NCBI RefSeq assembly: GCF_030709675.1 | Contig: NZ_JAUZQD010000003.1 | Location: 372,001 to 436,000 of the forward strand | DNA: 64,000 nt | From: Symbioplanes lichenis | GTDB taxonomy: Bacteria; Actinomycetota; Actinomycetes; Mycobacteriales; Micromonosporaceae | Direction: 5' to 3' | Shown: positions 8,664 through 16,841 of the stretch, piece by piece | How the letters are laid out: each line of letters starts with the position of its first letter | How positions within the stretch are numbered: the stretch's first letter is position 1 | Notes under the pieces: model-generated | Told to the model about the DNA's origin: nothing | The model's database searches: none | What the model saw: the letters and a program-made list of their open reading frames with translations, nothing else | Translations under genes and position numbers: made by a program

Positions 8664-9410
8664 TTACAAGCTCTTTTCGGCGGGGGCCGGGGCGGTCGAG
8701 GCGCGCGGCTCAGGGTCGGCAGTCGCCGGGCGCGGCTCGGGGGCGGCGGTCGGGGTGGTCACCGGGCTCGGCTCGGGGGCGGCGGCGGGCTTGGACAGGG
8801 CGCGGTCGAGACCCAGGAGGACGGCGCCGAGGACATAAATGCCGAGGCCGAGGGCGAGCATCCACAGCGCCACGCCCCCGTAGCCCTGGCCGGCCGGGTC
8901 GAGGAAGAAGTACGGATAGCGGGTCGTCGCCGCGGGCAGCACCGCGGCGCGGAGCTCGGAGAGGAGGCCGTACCCGAGCGGGAAGAGCAACCACGCGGGC
9001 AGCTCGCGCCAGGCCGACACCCGCCGCGGCCCGAACATCACCCAGTCGGCCAGCACCATGACCGGCACCACGTAGTGGACCAGGAACGTCGACCGCTCGG
9101 CCAGCACCTCGGCCGGAGCACCGTGCACCAGCCCCGGGAACGGGTTGGCGCCGTCGTTGAGCAGGAAGTGCGCCACCAGCCCGGTCACGAGGATCCACGC
9201 GGTCACCGGGCCCCGCAGCCGCGGCGCCGCGACCACGGTCTCGTTGCGGCGGACCATCCAGTAGACGGCCGCGCCGAAGTAGACGGCCACGACCAGGTTG
9301 CTCTGGGTCGTGTAGTAGACGATCCGGCTGTCCCCGGCCCACAGCCCGGTGACGCCCGCCACCACGATCAGCACCCGCCACCACAGCTCGGGCCGTCGCC
9401 AGATCCGCAT
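8664..9410 (-). CDS. Pr6Pr-family integral membrane protein
   Basis: A 248-residue protein with about six hydrophobic helices (for example RVLIVVAGVTGLWAG, AWILVTGLVAHFLL, LVHYVVPVMVLADWVMF, ALGLGIYVLGAVLL), matching the actinobacterial Pr6Pr/FAR-17a-like membrane family of unknown function. Conserved-looking segments are YYTTQSNLVV and RYPYFFLDP. The C-terminal 40 residues are a Pro/Ala/Glu/Thr-rich cytoplasmic tail. I chose the ATG at 9410 because GGAGGCGG sits five bases upstream; an in-frame ATG at 9428 has no such site. It lies upstream of the Rieske operon on the same strand but is separated from it by an 82-bp operator-bearing gap, so it is probably not part of that operon. Confidence 0.8.
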   Translation of the reverse strand: MRIWRRPELWWRVLIVVAGVTGLWAGDSRIVYYTTQSNLVVAVYFGAAVYWMVRRNETVVAAPRLRGPVTAWILVTGLVAHFLLNDGANPFPGLVHGAPAEVLAERSTFLVHYVVPVMVLADWVMFGPRRVSAWRELPAWLLFPLGYGLLSELRAAVLPAATTRYPYFFLDPAGQGYGGVALWMLALGLGIYVLGAVLLGLDRALSKPAAAPEPSPVTTPTAAPEPRPATADPEPRASTAPAPAEKSL

Positions 9411-9465
9411 ACTCCGCCTCCGATACATCGGCGATCAAGTATGCCCGCGCCCGTAGAGTCGGTGC

Positions 9466-10125
9466 ATGGATCCCGTTCTCACCGCCAGTGCGTTCGACTC
9501 CCTGCGCGAGGATGCAGTGCCCGACCAGGAGGCGCTGCGCCGGATCTACGCGCTCCCCAACGACAACGCCGTCCGCAAGCAGATGACCGAGCTCACCGAG
9601 CAGACCCGCCGGCTGGTCGCCTGTGCCTCGCTCGTCCTGATCGCCAGCACCGACGCCGACGGCAACTGCGACGTCTCCCCGCGCGGCGGCCCCGCCGGCT
9701 TCGTCACGGTCCTCGACGCGCGCACGGTCGCGATCCCGGACGCGACCGGCAACAAGCGCCTGGACACCTGGCAGAACGTCATCGCGACCGGCCGGGCCGG
9801 CCTGCTCTTCGTCATCCCGGGCCGCACCACGACCCTGCGCATGAACGGCCGGGCCTGCGTCTCCACCCGCCCGGAGCTGCTGTCCCGGCTGACCGCGGTC
9901 GGCAAGCCCCCGGCCAGCGCACTGGTGCTGGGCATCGACGAGGTGTATCCCCACTGCCCGAAGTCCCTGATGCGCGGCGCGGTCTGGCAGCCGGACCGGT
10001 GGCTGCCGGCCGAGGCCCAGCCGACCTCGGCCGAGGTCACCCTGGCCCAGCTGCGCCGGCCCGGCCTGACGATCGCCGACATCCAGCAGACCGAGGCCGA
10101 CGCCCTGAAATACCGCTACGAGTAG
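9466..10125 (+). CDS. Pyridoxamine 5-phosphate oxidase-fold (MSMEG_1061-type) FMN protein
   Basis: A 219-residue split-barrel flavin-binding protein. ASTDADGNCDVSPRGGPAGFVTVLD is the typical strand-loop-strand of PPOX-fold proteins, followed by ATGNKRLDTWQNVIATGRAGLLFVIPG and the C-terminal signature VYPHCPKSLMRGAVWQPDRW of the MSMEG_1061 subgroup. Such proteins bind FMN or F420 and act as poorly characterised oxidoreductases; the real substrate is unknown. The ATG at 9466 starts very near the gene's probable promoter with no good ribosome binding site. It ends in a terminator shared with the convergent aldo/keto reductase. Confidence 0.8.
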   Translation: MDPVLTASAFDSLREDAVPDQEALRRIYALPNDNAVRKQMTELTEQTRRLVACASLVLIASTDADGNCDVSPRGGPAGFVTVLDARTVAIPDATGNKRLDTWQNVIATGRAGLLFVIPGRTTTLRMNGRACVSTRPELLSRLTAVGKPPASALVLGIDEVYPHCPKSLMRGAVWQPDRWLPAEAQPTSAEVTLAQLRRPGLTIADIQQTEADALKYRYE

Positions 10126-10138
10126 GAGCAAGGTGAGA

Positions 10139-10170
10139 CGCCCCTCCGGCCGTGACGAGGCGGAGGGGCG
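10139..10170. terminator. Bidirectional stem-loop terminator
   Basis: Perfect 10-bp arms CGCCCCTCCG (10139-10148) and CGGAGGGGCG (10161-10170) around a 12-nt loop, placed between the convergent PPOX and aldo/keto reductase genes. No T-run follows, as is usual in high-GC actinobacteria. Confidence 0.75.
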
Positions 10171-10196
10171 GGACGGCGGGACGGAGGGCGGGCGGG

Positions 10197-11207
10197 TCAG
10201 ACGCCGGCGGCGGTGAGGCGGGTGAACTGGTCGTCGGTGAGTTTGATGTGCAGGGCCGGGAGGGCGGCCTCGAACTGCTCGGGAGTGCGCGGGCCGATCA
10301 GCGGGACGACGCGCGGGCTCGTGTGGTGCAGGAGCCAGGCGAGGACCAGCTGGTTCGGGGTGACGGCCAGCTCGGCGGCGATCTCGGTCAGGACGGCGAG
10401 GCGGGCCTCGGAGTCGGGGCCGGCGTACTTCTCCATCGCCCAGTGGCCGGTGCGCTTGGCCGGGTCGTCGTAGACGCCCTTGAGGATGGGGGAGTAGGAC
10501 ACCAGGGTCTGGTCGCCGTGCTCGGCCAGATAGTCGAGCTGCTCGGCGGTGGCCACGGAGGGCGTGTCGGCGCCGCCACGCAGCCGCAGGTACGTGTATT
10601 CCTGCTGGACGGCGACCGGAAGGGGCCAGCCGTTCCGCTCGCACAGGCGGCGGATCTTCTCGAGCCGCCACGTGCGTACGTTGGACCAGCCGAGGTAGCG
10701 GACCTTGCCCGCTTGCACGAAGCCGGCCAGGGTCTCCAGGGTCTCCTCGAGCGGGGTCCGGCGGTCGTCGACGTGGATGTAATAGAGGTCCACGTGGTCG
10801 GTGCCGAGCCGGCGCAGGCTGCCGTCGAGGGCGTCCCGCAGCGTCTGCGCGCCGGCGCCGGCGAAGGTGCGGTTGGCCAGGTCCCAGTCGGGCTCGCCGT
10901 CAGCGTCCCAGAGGTCGGGCGACGCGGCGGGCAGCGCGCTGCCCTTGGTGGCGAGGAAGACCTTGTCGCGGCGGCCGTCCTTCGCGAGCCAGCGGCCGAG
11001 CAACTCCTCGCTCTCGCCGCCGCGGCTGCCGGGCCGGCGCCACCACTCGTAGCAGTCGGCCGTGTCGATGAAGGTGCCGCCCTCGTCGAGGAAGCGGCCG
11101 AGGATGTGGACGGAGTCGGCCTCGCTGGTCACGCCGCCCATCTGCATCGCGCCGAGGGCGATCGCGCTCACGCGCTGCCCGGTGCGCCCCAATTCAGTGG
11201 TCTCCAC
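10197..11207 (-). CDS. Aldo/keto reductase
   Basis: A 336-residue TIM-barrel NADPH-dependent carbonyl reductase. LGRTGQRVSAIALGAMQMGG opens the barrel; DTADCYEWW holds the catalytic Asp/Tyr, FLATKGS the Lys, and DLYYIHVDDRRTPLEET the His position. C-terminal VVPLIGPRTPEQFEAAL is the NADPH-phosphate clamp. A roughly 20-residue stretch around RRPGSRGGESEELL is characteristic of the longer AKR subgroup. Start GTG 11207 (VETTELGRTG) is preferred; an in-frame TTG at 11225 is possible, and neither has a clear ribosome binding site. It is divergent from the amidohydrolase at 11252 with at most 44 bp between. Physiological substrate unknown. Confidence 0.9.
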   Translation of the reverse strand: METTELGRTGQRVSAIALGAMQMGGVTSEADSVHILGRFLDEGGTFIDTADCYEWWRRPGSRGGESEELLGRWLAKDGRRDKVFLATKGSALPAASPDLWDADGEPDWDLANRTFAGAGAQTLRDALDGSLRRLGTDHVDLYYIHVDDRRTPLEETLETLAGFVQAGKVRYLGWSNVRTWRLEKIRRLCERNGWPLPVAVQQEYTYLRLRGGADTPSVATAEQLDYLAEHGDQTLVSYSPILKGVYDDPAKRTGHWAMEKYAGPDSEARLAVLTEIAAELAVTPNQLVLAWLLHHTSPRVVPLIGPRTPEQFEAALPALHIKLTDDQFTRLTAAGV

Positions 11208-11251
11208 GACATCGACACTAGTCAACCCGGCCGGGCGTCCGCGATGCGATT

Positions 11252-12877
11252 ATGACCTGCATGGATACGCTTTTCACGGGCGGACATCTCTTCGGTACGA
11301 CCGGGGACGCGCTGCTGGTCCGCGACGGCCGGATCGCCGCGGTGGGCGGGGACGACGTCCGGGAGCTGGCGACCGCCCGGACCGAGGTGGTGGAGCTGCG
11401 GGGGCGCCTGCTGCTGCCCGGATTCCAGGACGCGCACGTGCACGCCGTCACCGGCGGGGTCGAGCTCGGGCAGTGTGACCTGAGCGGCACCACGAGCGTC
11501 GACGAGTACCTGCGGCGGATCGAGTCCTATGGGCGGGCGCACCCCGGCGCCGAGTGGGTCATCGGGGGCGGCTGGTCGATGGAGAGCTTCGCGGGTGGCG
11601 TACCGGAGAAGGAAGTCCTGGATCGGGTGACCGGCGGCAGGCCGGCGTTTCTCATGAACCGGGACCACCACGGCGCGTGGGTGAACACCGCGGCGCTGGA
11701 GCGGGCCGGGATCGACGCGCACACGCCCGACCCGGCGGACGGGCGGATCGACCGGCGGTCGGACGGTGAGCCCGCCGGCGGCCTGCAGGAGGGCGCGATG
11801 GACCTGGTCGCCGCGCTGGTGCCCGAGGCGACCGCGGCGGACCGGCTCGCGGGGCTGCTGCGGGCGCAGGAGTTGCTGCACTCGCTGGGCGTGACGGCGT
11901 GGCAGGACGCGCTGATGTGCGGAGCCAACGGCTACCCGGATGTGTCCGACGCCTATCTGACCGCGTCCCGGGACGGCTCGCTGGTATCCGATGTGGAGGG
12001 CGCGCTGTGGTGGCGGCGCGATCAGGGCAGTGAGCAGATTCCCGCCCTGGTGGAGCAGCGGGAGCGGCTGACCGGGGGGCGGCTGCGCTGCCGCACGGTC
12101 AAGTTCATGCTCGACGGGGTGGCGGAGAACTTCACCGCCGCGATGACGGCGCCCTATCGGGACGCGTGCGGGCGGCCGACCGGCAACAGCGGGATCTCGT
12201 TCGTCGAGCCGCAAGCCTTGGCGGAGTACGTGACCGCGGTCGACGCGCTGGGCTTTCAGGCGCACTTCCACGCGCTGGGCGACCGGGCGGTCCGGGAAGC
12301 CTTGGATGCGATCGCCGCGGCCCGGGATGCCAACGGCCACCGGGACACCCGTCCGCATCTCGCGCATCTGCAGGTCGTGCACCCCGATGACGTACGCCGC
12401 TTCGGGGCGCTGGACGCGACGGCCAACCTGCAGTCGTACTGGGCGGCGCACGAACCGCAGATGGACGAGCTGACGATCCCGTTCCTGGGGCCCGGGCTGG
12501 CGGAGCGGCAGTACCCGTTCGGGGATCTGCACCGCGCCGGGGTGCGTCTGGCGGCGGGAAGCGACTGGCCGGTCAGCACGCCCGACCCGCTGCAGGCGAT
12601 CCACGTGGCCGTGAACCGGTCGTTGCCGGGGTCGGACGAGCCGGCGTTCCTGCCGGAGCAGCGGCTCGGGCTCGAGGTGGCGCTCCGGGCGTACACGGCG
12701 GGGTCGGCCTTTGTGAATCACCGCGACGACACCGGCGCGCTGCTGGCGGGACAGCGCGCCGACCTCGTCGTGCTGGACCGGGATCCCTTCGCGGGCCCGG
12801 TGGATGCCATCGGCGGGACGCGGGTGGCACTGACCTATGTCGACGGCGAGCGGGTCCACGCCTCGCGGGAGGCGTGA
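11252..12877 (+). CDS. Amidohydrolase, YtcJ-like
   Basis: A 541-residue metal-dependent hydrolase. Composite beta-sandwich plus TIM barrel: LLLPGFQDAHVHAVTGG has the HxH metal pair, FHALGDRAVREALD and PHLAHLQVVHPDD hold further metal histidines, and LAAGSDWPVSTPDPLQ the catalytic Asp. YtcJ-type proteins are exo-acting deacylases or amide hydrolases of unclear substrate. ATG 11252 or 11261 could start it; the second begins directly at MDTLFTGGHLFG. The stop codon sits inside a hairpin (12857-12876) shared with the convergent gene's end. Confidence 0.88.
   Translation: MTCMDTLFTGGHLFGTTGDALLVRDGRIAAVGGDDVRELATARTEVVELRGRLLLPGFQDAHVHAVTGGVELGQCDLSGTTSVDEYLRRIESYGRAHPGAEWVIGGGWSMESFAGGVPEKEVLDRVTGGRPAFLMNRDHHGAWVNTAALERAGIDAHTPDPADGRIDRRSDGEPAGGLQEGAMDLVAALVPEATAADRLAGLLRAQELLHSLGVTAWQDALMCGANGYPDVSDAYLTASRDGSLVSDVEGALWWRRDQGSEQIPALVEQRERLTGGRLRCRTVKFMLDGVAENFTAAMTAPYRDACGRPTGNSGISFVEPQALAEYVTAVDALGFQAHFHALGDRAVREALDAIAAARDANGHRDTRPHLAHLQVVHPDDVRRFGALDATANLQSYWAAHEPQMDELTIPFLGPGLAERQYPFGDLHRAGVRLAAGSDWPVSTPDPLQAIHVAVNRSLPGSDEPAFLPEQRLGLEVALRAYTAGSAFVNHRDDTGALLAGQRADLVVLDRDPFAGPVDAIGGTRVALTYVDGERVHASREA
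12857..12876. terminator. Hairpin overlapping the amidohydrolase stop codon
   Basis: CACGCCTC (12857-12864), loop GCGG, GAGGCGTG (12869-12876): an 8-bp perfect stem ending in the TGA region. A shortened copy (CCTC GCGG GAGG) lies at the stop of the convergent DivIVA-like gene near 12905. Likely bidirectional termination. Confidence 0.6.
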
Positions 12878-12898
12878 ACGGGCCCACACGTCGCGGGT

Positions 12899-13714
12899 CT
12901 ATCCCTCGCGGGAGGCGTGGGCGCCGGGGCGCTCCACCTCGTCGTCCTCGACGATCTCCCCCTCGACCTCGTCACCGAGCGAGCCGGACGAGCCGGACGG
13001 GCCGGGGGAACCAGCGGCCGCGGGCGGTGCGACCGGGCCGGTCAGCTCGCCGGTGACCTGCGGCTGCTCGACCCACAGGGCACGCAGCTGGGTCTGCATG
13101 AAGGCGGTCAGACGGCCCCTGTACTCCCGGTCGAACCGCTCGAGCGCCTCGATCTGACCCTGCAGGGCCTCCCGGCGGGCGCCGAGGCTGCCGACCACGT
13201 CGTCGAAGCGCTGCTGCGCGGCCAGCCGCAGCTGGTCGGCGTTGGCCTGGGCGTCGGCGGTGATCCGGCCGGCCTCGCCGCGCGCCTCGAGCACCACCTT
13301 GGCCGCGCTGCGCTGCGCCTCGTCGGCCCGCTCCTTGGCCTGGTGGGCGATCTGCTCGGCCTGCGCGCGCGCCTCGGCCAGCACCTTCTCGGCCTGCCCG
13401 CGCACGTTGTGCGCGTGCATCTGCGCCTCGCGGCCGATCTCCTCGGCCGCGGCCAGCGCGTCCGTGCGGATCTTGTCGGCCTGCTGCTGCGCGCGGGCGA
13501 GGTGCTCCTCGGCCGTGCGCTGGGCCATGGTCAGGACCTGCAGCGCCTGGCTGGGCGGCACCGAACCCTGCTGCTGCTGCATCGCGGCGCCCTGCTGCTG
13601 GGGAACCGCACCCTGCTGCTGCGGAATCTGCACCACCTGGTGCTCGGAAGTGGCGCTGTCGGCCGGGCCGTTGAACATCACTTTCACGCGATCCTTCATC
13701 CGATCGTCCGTCAC
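12899..13714 (-). CDS. DivIVA-like coiled-coil protein
   Basis: A 271-residue, Gln/Ala/Glu-rich protein. Residues about 25-50 are a glutamine tract region (QQQGAVPQQQGAAMQQQQ); about 60-200 form a long heptad coiled coil (RTAEEHLARAQQQADKIRTD and following), typical of actinobacterial DivIVA/cellulose-binding-protein relatives that act in polar growth or scaffolding. The tail is acidic and Pro/Gly/Ser-rich. GTG at 13714 is the chosen start, with GGAGG five bases upstream; ATG 13729 and 13699 are alternatives. The canonical N-terminal DivIVA membrane-binding segment is not evident. It reads away from the three-gene membrane operon, so a link is speculative. Confidence 0.7.
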   Translation of the reverse strand: MTDDRMKDRVKVMFNGPADSATSEHQVVQIPQQQGAVPQQQGAAMQQQQGSVPPSQALQVLTMAQRTAEEHLARAQQQADKIRTDALAAAEEIGREAQMHAHNVRGQAEKVLAEARAQAEQIAHQAKERADEAQRSAAKVVLEARGEAGRITADAQANADQLRLAAQQRFDDVVGSLGARREALQGQIEALERFDREYRGRLTAFMQTQLRALWVEQPQVTGELTGPVAPPAAAGSPGPSGSSGSLGDEVEGEIVEDDEVERPGAHASREG

Positions 13715-13834
13715 GGAGACCTCCGCCATGGCCGGGAACGGCGGGATGCTACCAACCCGCGAGCCCCGCGCGCGAGATCCCGCGGAAGGCTTCATCGATC
13801 GGGGGAGGGGCCGGCCACGCGCGACCGGACGTCG

Positions 13835-14249
13835 GTGAGCATCGACCGCACGGCCGCCTATGACCCTGTGGAACGGCGAGCTGGGCCTCGCCCCGGAGCT
13901 CGTCACGCCGGACTTCCGGGTGCACGCCGCCATGGCCGACGGCGGCGACTCGGCGGACCTGGTGGGCCCGGCCGCGCTGGCCGGCTGGATCGGGCAGGTC
14001 CGGTCCGCGTTCAGCGAGCTCACGTACGCCGTCCAGGTCGGCCCGATCGCGCAGGACGACCTGCTCGCGGTGCGCTGGTCGGTGACCGGCACCTACCGCG
14101 GCGGGTTCCCGGGAGCCACCGCCGAGCCGGGCACCCAGGTCGCCTTCACCGGCACCGACGTGCTCCGGACCGCCGGCGGGCGGCTCGCCGAGTACTGGGT
14201 CAACTCGGACATGCACGTCCTGCTGGCCCAGCTTCGCGTCGCGGGCTGA
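13835..14249 (+). pseudogene. SnoaL-like / NTF2-fold protein, probable frameshift near its start
   Basis: The frame open from ATG 13860 gives 129 residues (MTLWNGELGLAPELVTPDFRVHAAM to AQLRVAG) with a clear SnoaL-like alpha/beta-barrel pattern (ADLVGPAALAGWIGQVR, AVRWSVTGTYRGGFPG, EYWVNSDM). The natural beginning of this family, a helix ending in -YYDLWN-, is found in another frame: GTG 13835 reads VSIDRTAAYD, then needs one C removed from the CCC at 13864-13866 to continue as LWNGELG. So one base appears inserted, or the sequence has an error. A shortened product from 13860 is possible. These proteins are often polyketide-type cyclases, isomerases or of unknown function. Confidence 0.65.
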
Positions 14250-14254
14250 CGGCC

Positions 14255-15133
14255 CTACAACAGGCCCCGGGCGCGGGCGGTCAGCTTCTCCACGCGGGCC
14301 GTCAGGCCGGGGGCGGTCGTGGCGTCGGCGGTGGCCATGTCGTCGAGCAGGGCGAGGTAGTCGCCGGTGAGCTTGCGGTAACCGCGGCGGAAGGTGTCGT
14401 TGCCCGTGCGGTAGCGGGCGTCGAGATCGAGGAGCTGCTGCGCGAGGACGGCGGCGGCCGCGCTGAGGGCGGTACGGGCGTCGGTCGCCTCGTGAAGCTG
14501 GGCGCGGCGGCGGACGGCGGCCCGGCCCACGCGGCGGCTGGTGGTCCACAGGAGCAGGGAGCCGAGGACGACGACGAGGATCGCCGCGGCGGCCACCAGG
14601 TAGCGGGGGAGGGACGGGCTGATCGTGCGGGCGTCGCGCGGGACGAGGGCGGCCCGGACGAGCAGGTCGTAGTTGACGACGATCACCTTGACCGCGTCGA
14701 GGGGCCGGCCGGGGAACTGGTCGACGCCCCGGGCGATCGTGGTCTCGGCCACGAGGGCCTTCGCCTGGTCGCCGGCCTTCGCCTGGTCGCCGCCGAGGCG
14801 GGAGCAGCCGTACGTGCGGTATTCGTCACCGTCGCGGGCGAGCGCGATCACCAGCGTGCCGTCCGCCGCGTTGCCGAGCCGCTCGCAGCCGTCGCGGGGT
14901 GTGCTGCCGGGCGCCAGCAGCAGCACGACCAGGCGGCGGTTGCCGATGACCCGCTCCGCGGCGGGCACGTCGAGCCCGGTGCCCGCGGCGGCGTAGACCG
15001 GCGACGTGCGGACCTGCCGCGCGATCGGGCCGTCGAGGACGCCCCCGGACCACAGCGCCCAGCCGGCCAGGAGCAGACAGGCGAGGGTCGCCACGCCGAA
15101 CGGGGTGGTGACGAACCGCAGGGCGCGTCTCAC
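14255..15133 (-). CDS. Uncharacterised membrane protein with C-terminal helical domain
   Basis: 292 residues, not recognised with certainty. It begins with one TM helix (VTTPFGVATLACLLLAGWAL, about residues 8-27), has an extracytoplasmic domain of about 140 residues with GNRRLVVLLLAPGS and two cysteines (DGCERL, YGCSRL) that could form a disulfide, then a second TM helix (YLVAAAAILVVVLGSLLLW) and a long charged cytoplasmic helical domain. The layout recalls TPM/DUF6676-like envelope proteins, but I would not assign a function. GTG start overlaps the preceding stop by four bases (GTGA). Last gene of a three-gene operon. Confidence 0.75.
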   Translation of the reverse strand: MRRALRFVTTPFGVATLACLLLAGWALWSGGVLDGPIARQVRTSPVYAAAGTGLDVPAAERVIGNRRLVVLLLAPGSTPRDGCERLGNAADGTLVIALARDGDEYRTYGCSRLGGDQAKAGDQAKALVAETTIARGVDQFPGRPLDAVKVIVVNYDLLVRAALVPRDARTISPSLPRYLVAAAAILVVVLGSLLLWTTSRRVGRAAVRRRAQLHEATDARTALSAAAAVLAQQLLDLDARYRTGNDTFRRGYRKLTGDYLALLDDMATADATTAPGLTARVEKLTARARGLL

Positions 15134-16434
15134 ACCAGCCGTCCCTTCAGGTATTCCGCGGGGCGGTAGCCGGGCAAGGTGCGAGCGGCGCGGTCCAGGT
15201 CCGACTCGGCGTCGACCAGCAGCTTGCGTACGGACGAAGGGGGCTGATCCTCCGCGAGGGCCGACCGCGCCGCCCGCAGCGTGCCCAGCGCCCGGGTCAG
15301 CGCAGTGCCCGCCGCCGGGGGCAGCAGCGCCTCGAGGGCGGACAACTCGACGGCCAGCGCGGTGAGTCCCGCGAGACGCGCCGGCTCGGAGGTGCTCGTC
15401 AGCCGGCGGGGCGGGCGCAGCAACGAGCGCACCGACAGCGCGAAGAAGACGAGCACGCACGCCACGAACAGCCACGGCAACGCGGGCAGGGCGACACGCA
15501 GCGGATCCATCGGGCGGTAGGGCAACGGCCGGTCGAACAGCCCCGCGTAGCGCACGTCGGCGACGCGGCCCACGAACTCGTTCACCACCTGCTCCTGCGG
15601 GAACGCGTAGCGGGCGAGGCGTCCGGAGCGCTGGGCGTAGTAGGTGGTGGCGGCGACCTTGGACTCGGGACCGTCGTAGTCGACCCAGGTGCCGTAGGCC
15701 ACGACGATCGGGATGCCGGGGAAGGCCTTCGCGAGCTGCGGCGCGTACCGGGGAAGGGGCCGGCCGGGCGCCTGGCGGGGGAGCGCGACGTAGCGCGCGG
15801 TGCCGCCGGGGAAGGCCGCCGCGTCGTTGTCCGGCACGGCGGTCAGGGTCGCGCCGGGCGCTTGATAGACCCGGGTACGCCGCAGCGCCGCCGTGACCGT
15901 GTCCAGTTCCGTGGCGGTGGGATCCCGCCACGTCACCGTGTCCACGTCCGGGGGCGCCGGCTGATCCCGCAGCTTCGCGATCAGGAGCGCCAGCGGACCC
16001 GTCACGTCGGCCGTCGCGTACTCGGCGCGCCAGCCGGCCAGATCGTCGGGCGTGGCCTGCCAGATGTCGCCGGACACCTGGGTGCCGACGATGCGGATGT
16101 CGGCGTTCCCGACGTCGTAGACCTTGTCGTGCTCGACGTCGTCCAGCCCCGGCGGCGCGACGAGGATCCGCAGGCCGTCGGCGTGGATCCGGGACACGTC
16201 CCAGGTGGCCGTGGCGCCGGGCAGCCGGACCACCGGACTCTTGGCCAGCCGCGCGGTCATCTCGGCGACGCTGGGCACGGTGGCGTCGTCGGCCGCGCCG
16301 AGGTCGGTCAGCTGCGCGGTCGAAGGGCTCTGGCCGTACGTGACGTCGGTGGTCTGGCGTTGCGCGGCGAGGAACACGACCAGGACGGCGACAGCGAGGG
16401 CCAGGGCAGCCCACCGGGCGAGGCGGACGATCAC
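15130..16434 (-). CDS. Uncharacterised two-TM envelope protein
   Basis: 434 residues. N-terminal TM helix (WAALALAVAVLVVFLAAQ, residues 7-24), an extracytoplasmic region of about 280 residues with alternating strand and helix segments (for example ADGLRILVAPPGLD, DIRIVGTQVSGDIW, RYVALPRQAPG, IPIVVAYGTWVDYDG), a second TM (LPALPWLFVACVLVFFAL, about 318-335) and a cytoplasmic helical C-terminus rich in Ala, Leu and Arg. The topology mirrors the downstream gene, suggesting partners in one complex. GTG start overlaps the upstream stop (GTGA) and its own stop overlaps the next start (GTGA). No enzymatic motif seen. Confidence 0.75.
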   Translation of the reverse strand: MIVRLARWAALALAVAVLVVFLAAQRQTTDVTYGQSPSTAQLTDLGAADDATVPSVAEMTARLAKSPVVRLPGATATWDVSRIHADGLRILVAPPGLDDVEHDKVYDVGNADIRIVGTQVSGDIWQATPDDLAGWRAEYATADVTGPLALLIAKLRDQPAPPDVDTVTWRDPTATELDTVTAALRRTRVYQAPGATLTAVPDNDAAAFPGGTARYVALPRQAPGRPLPRYAPQLAKAFPGIPIVVAYGTWVDYDGPESKVAATTYYAQRSGRLARYAFPQEQVVNEFVGRVADVRYAGLFDRPLPYRPMDPLRVALPALPWLFVACVLVFFALSVRSLLRPPRRLTSTSEPARLAGLTALAVELSALEALLPPAAGTALTRALGTLRAARSALAEDQPPSSVRKLLVDAESDLDRAARTLPGYRPAEYLKGRLV

Positions 16435-16724
16435 TCGCCGGCCTCGCGCCACTGGAGATCGGCGGCGCGGGCCAGCCGGGCGGCCTCGGCGGCGGCGTGC
16501 TCCCCGCCCCGGGCGGCGGCGATGGCCTCGGCCCGGGCGAGCAGGTGTTCCGCCTCGGCGACCGGTGTGGCGCAGCCGTCGCGGGTCACCTGGGCGGCGG
16601 CGATCGCCGCGTGTGCTTCGGACCAGGCGGTGCGGCGGGCGGCGGCCTGCTTGCGCCGCGACGGGAGTACGACGCCGGCGAACCCGGCCGCCACCAGCAC
16701 CGCCACGCCGATCGCCCACACCAT
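16431..16724 (-). CDS. Small membrane-anchored helical protein
   Basis: 97 residues: one N-terminal TM helix (VWAIGVAVLVAAGFAGVVLP) followed by an Ala/Glu/Arg-rich helical segment that may be coiled coil, with a single Cys (RDGCATP). First gene of the three-gene membrane operon, joined to the next gene by a GTGA overlap. Start ATG 16724; GTG 16730 is an in-frame alternative. No known family recognised. Confidence 0.65.
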   Translation of the reverse strand: MVWAIGVAVLVAAGFAGVVLPSRRKQAAARRTAWSEAHAAIAAAQVTRDGCATPVAEAEHLLARAEAIAAARGGEHAAAEAARLARAADLQWREAGE

Positions 16725-16841
16725 GATCACCGATTGTGCCTGCCGGTGCGGCGTTTGTCGCCCCGCGTTCCGCTGTCGCCGCGCCTTTGCCGGCCGGTCT
16801 GTCGCCGGGCGCGCCGGGCGTGGGGCATGCATGATCGGGGG

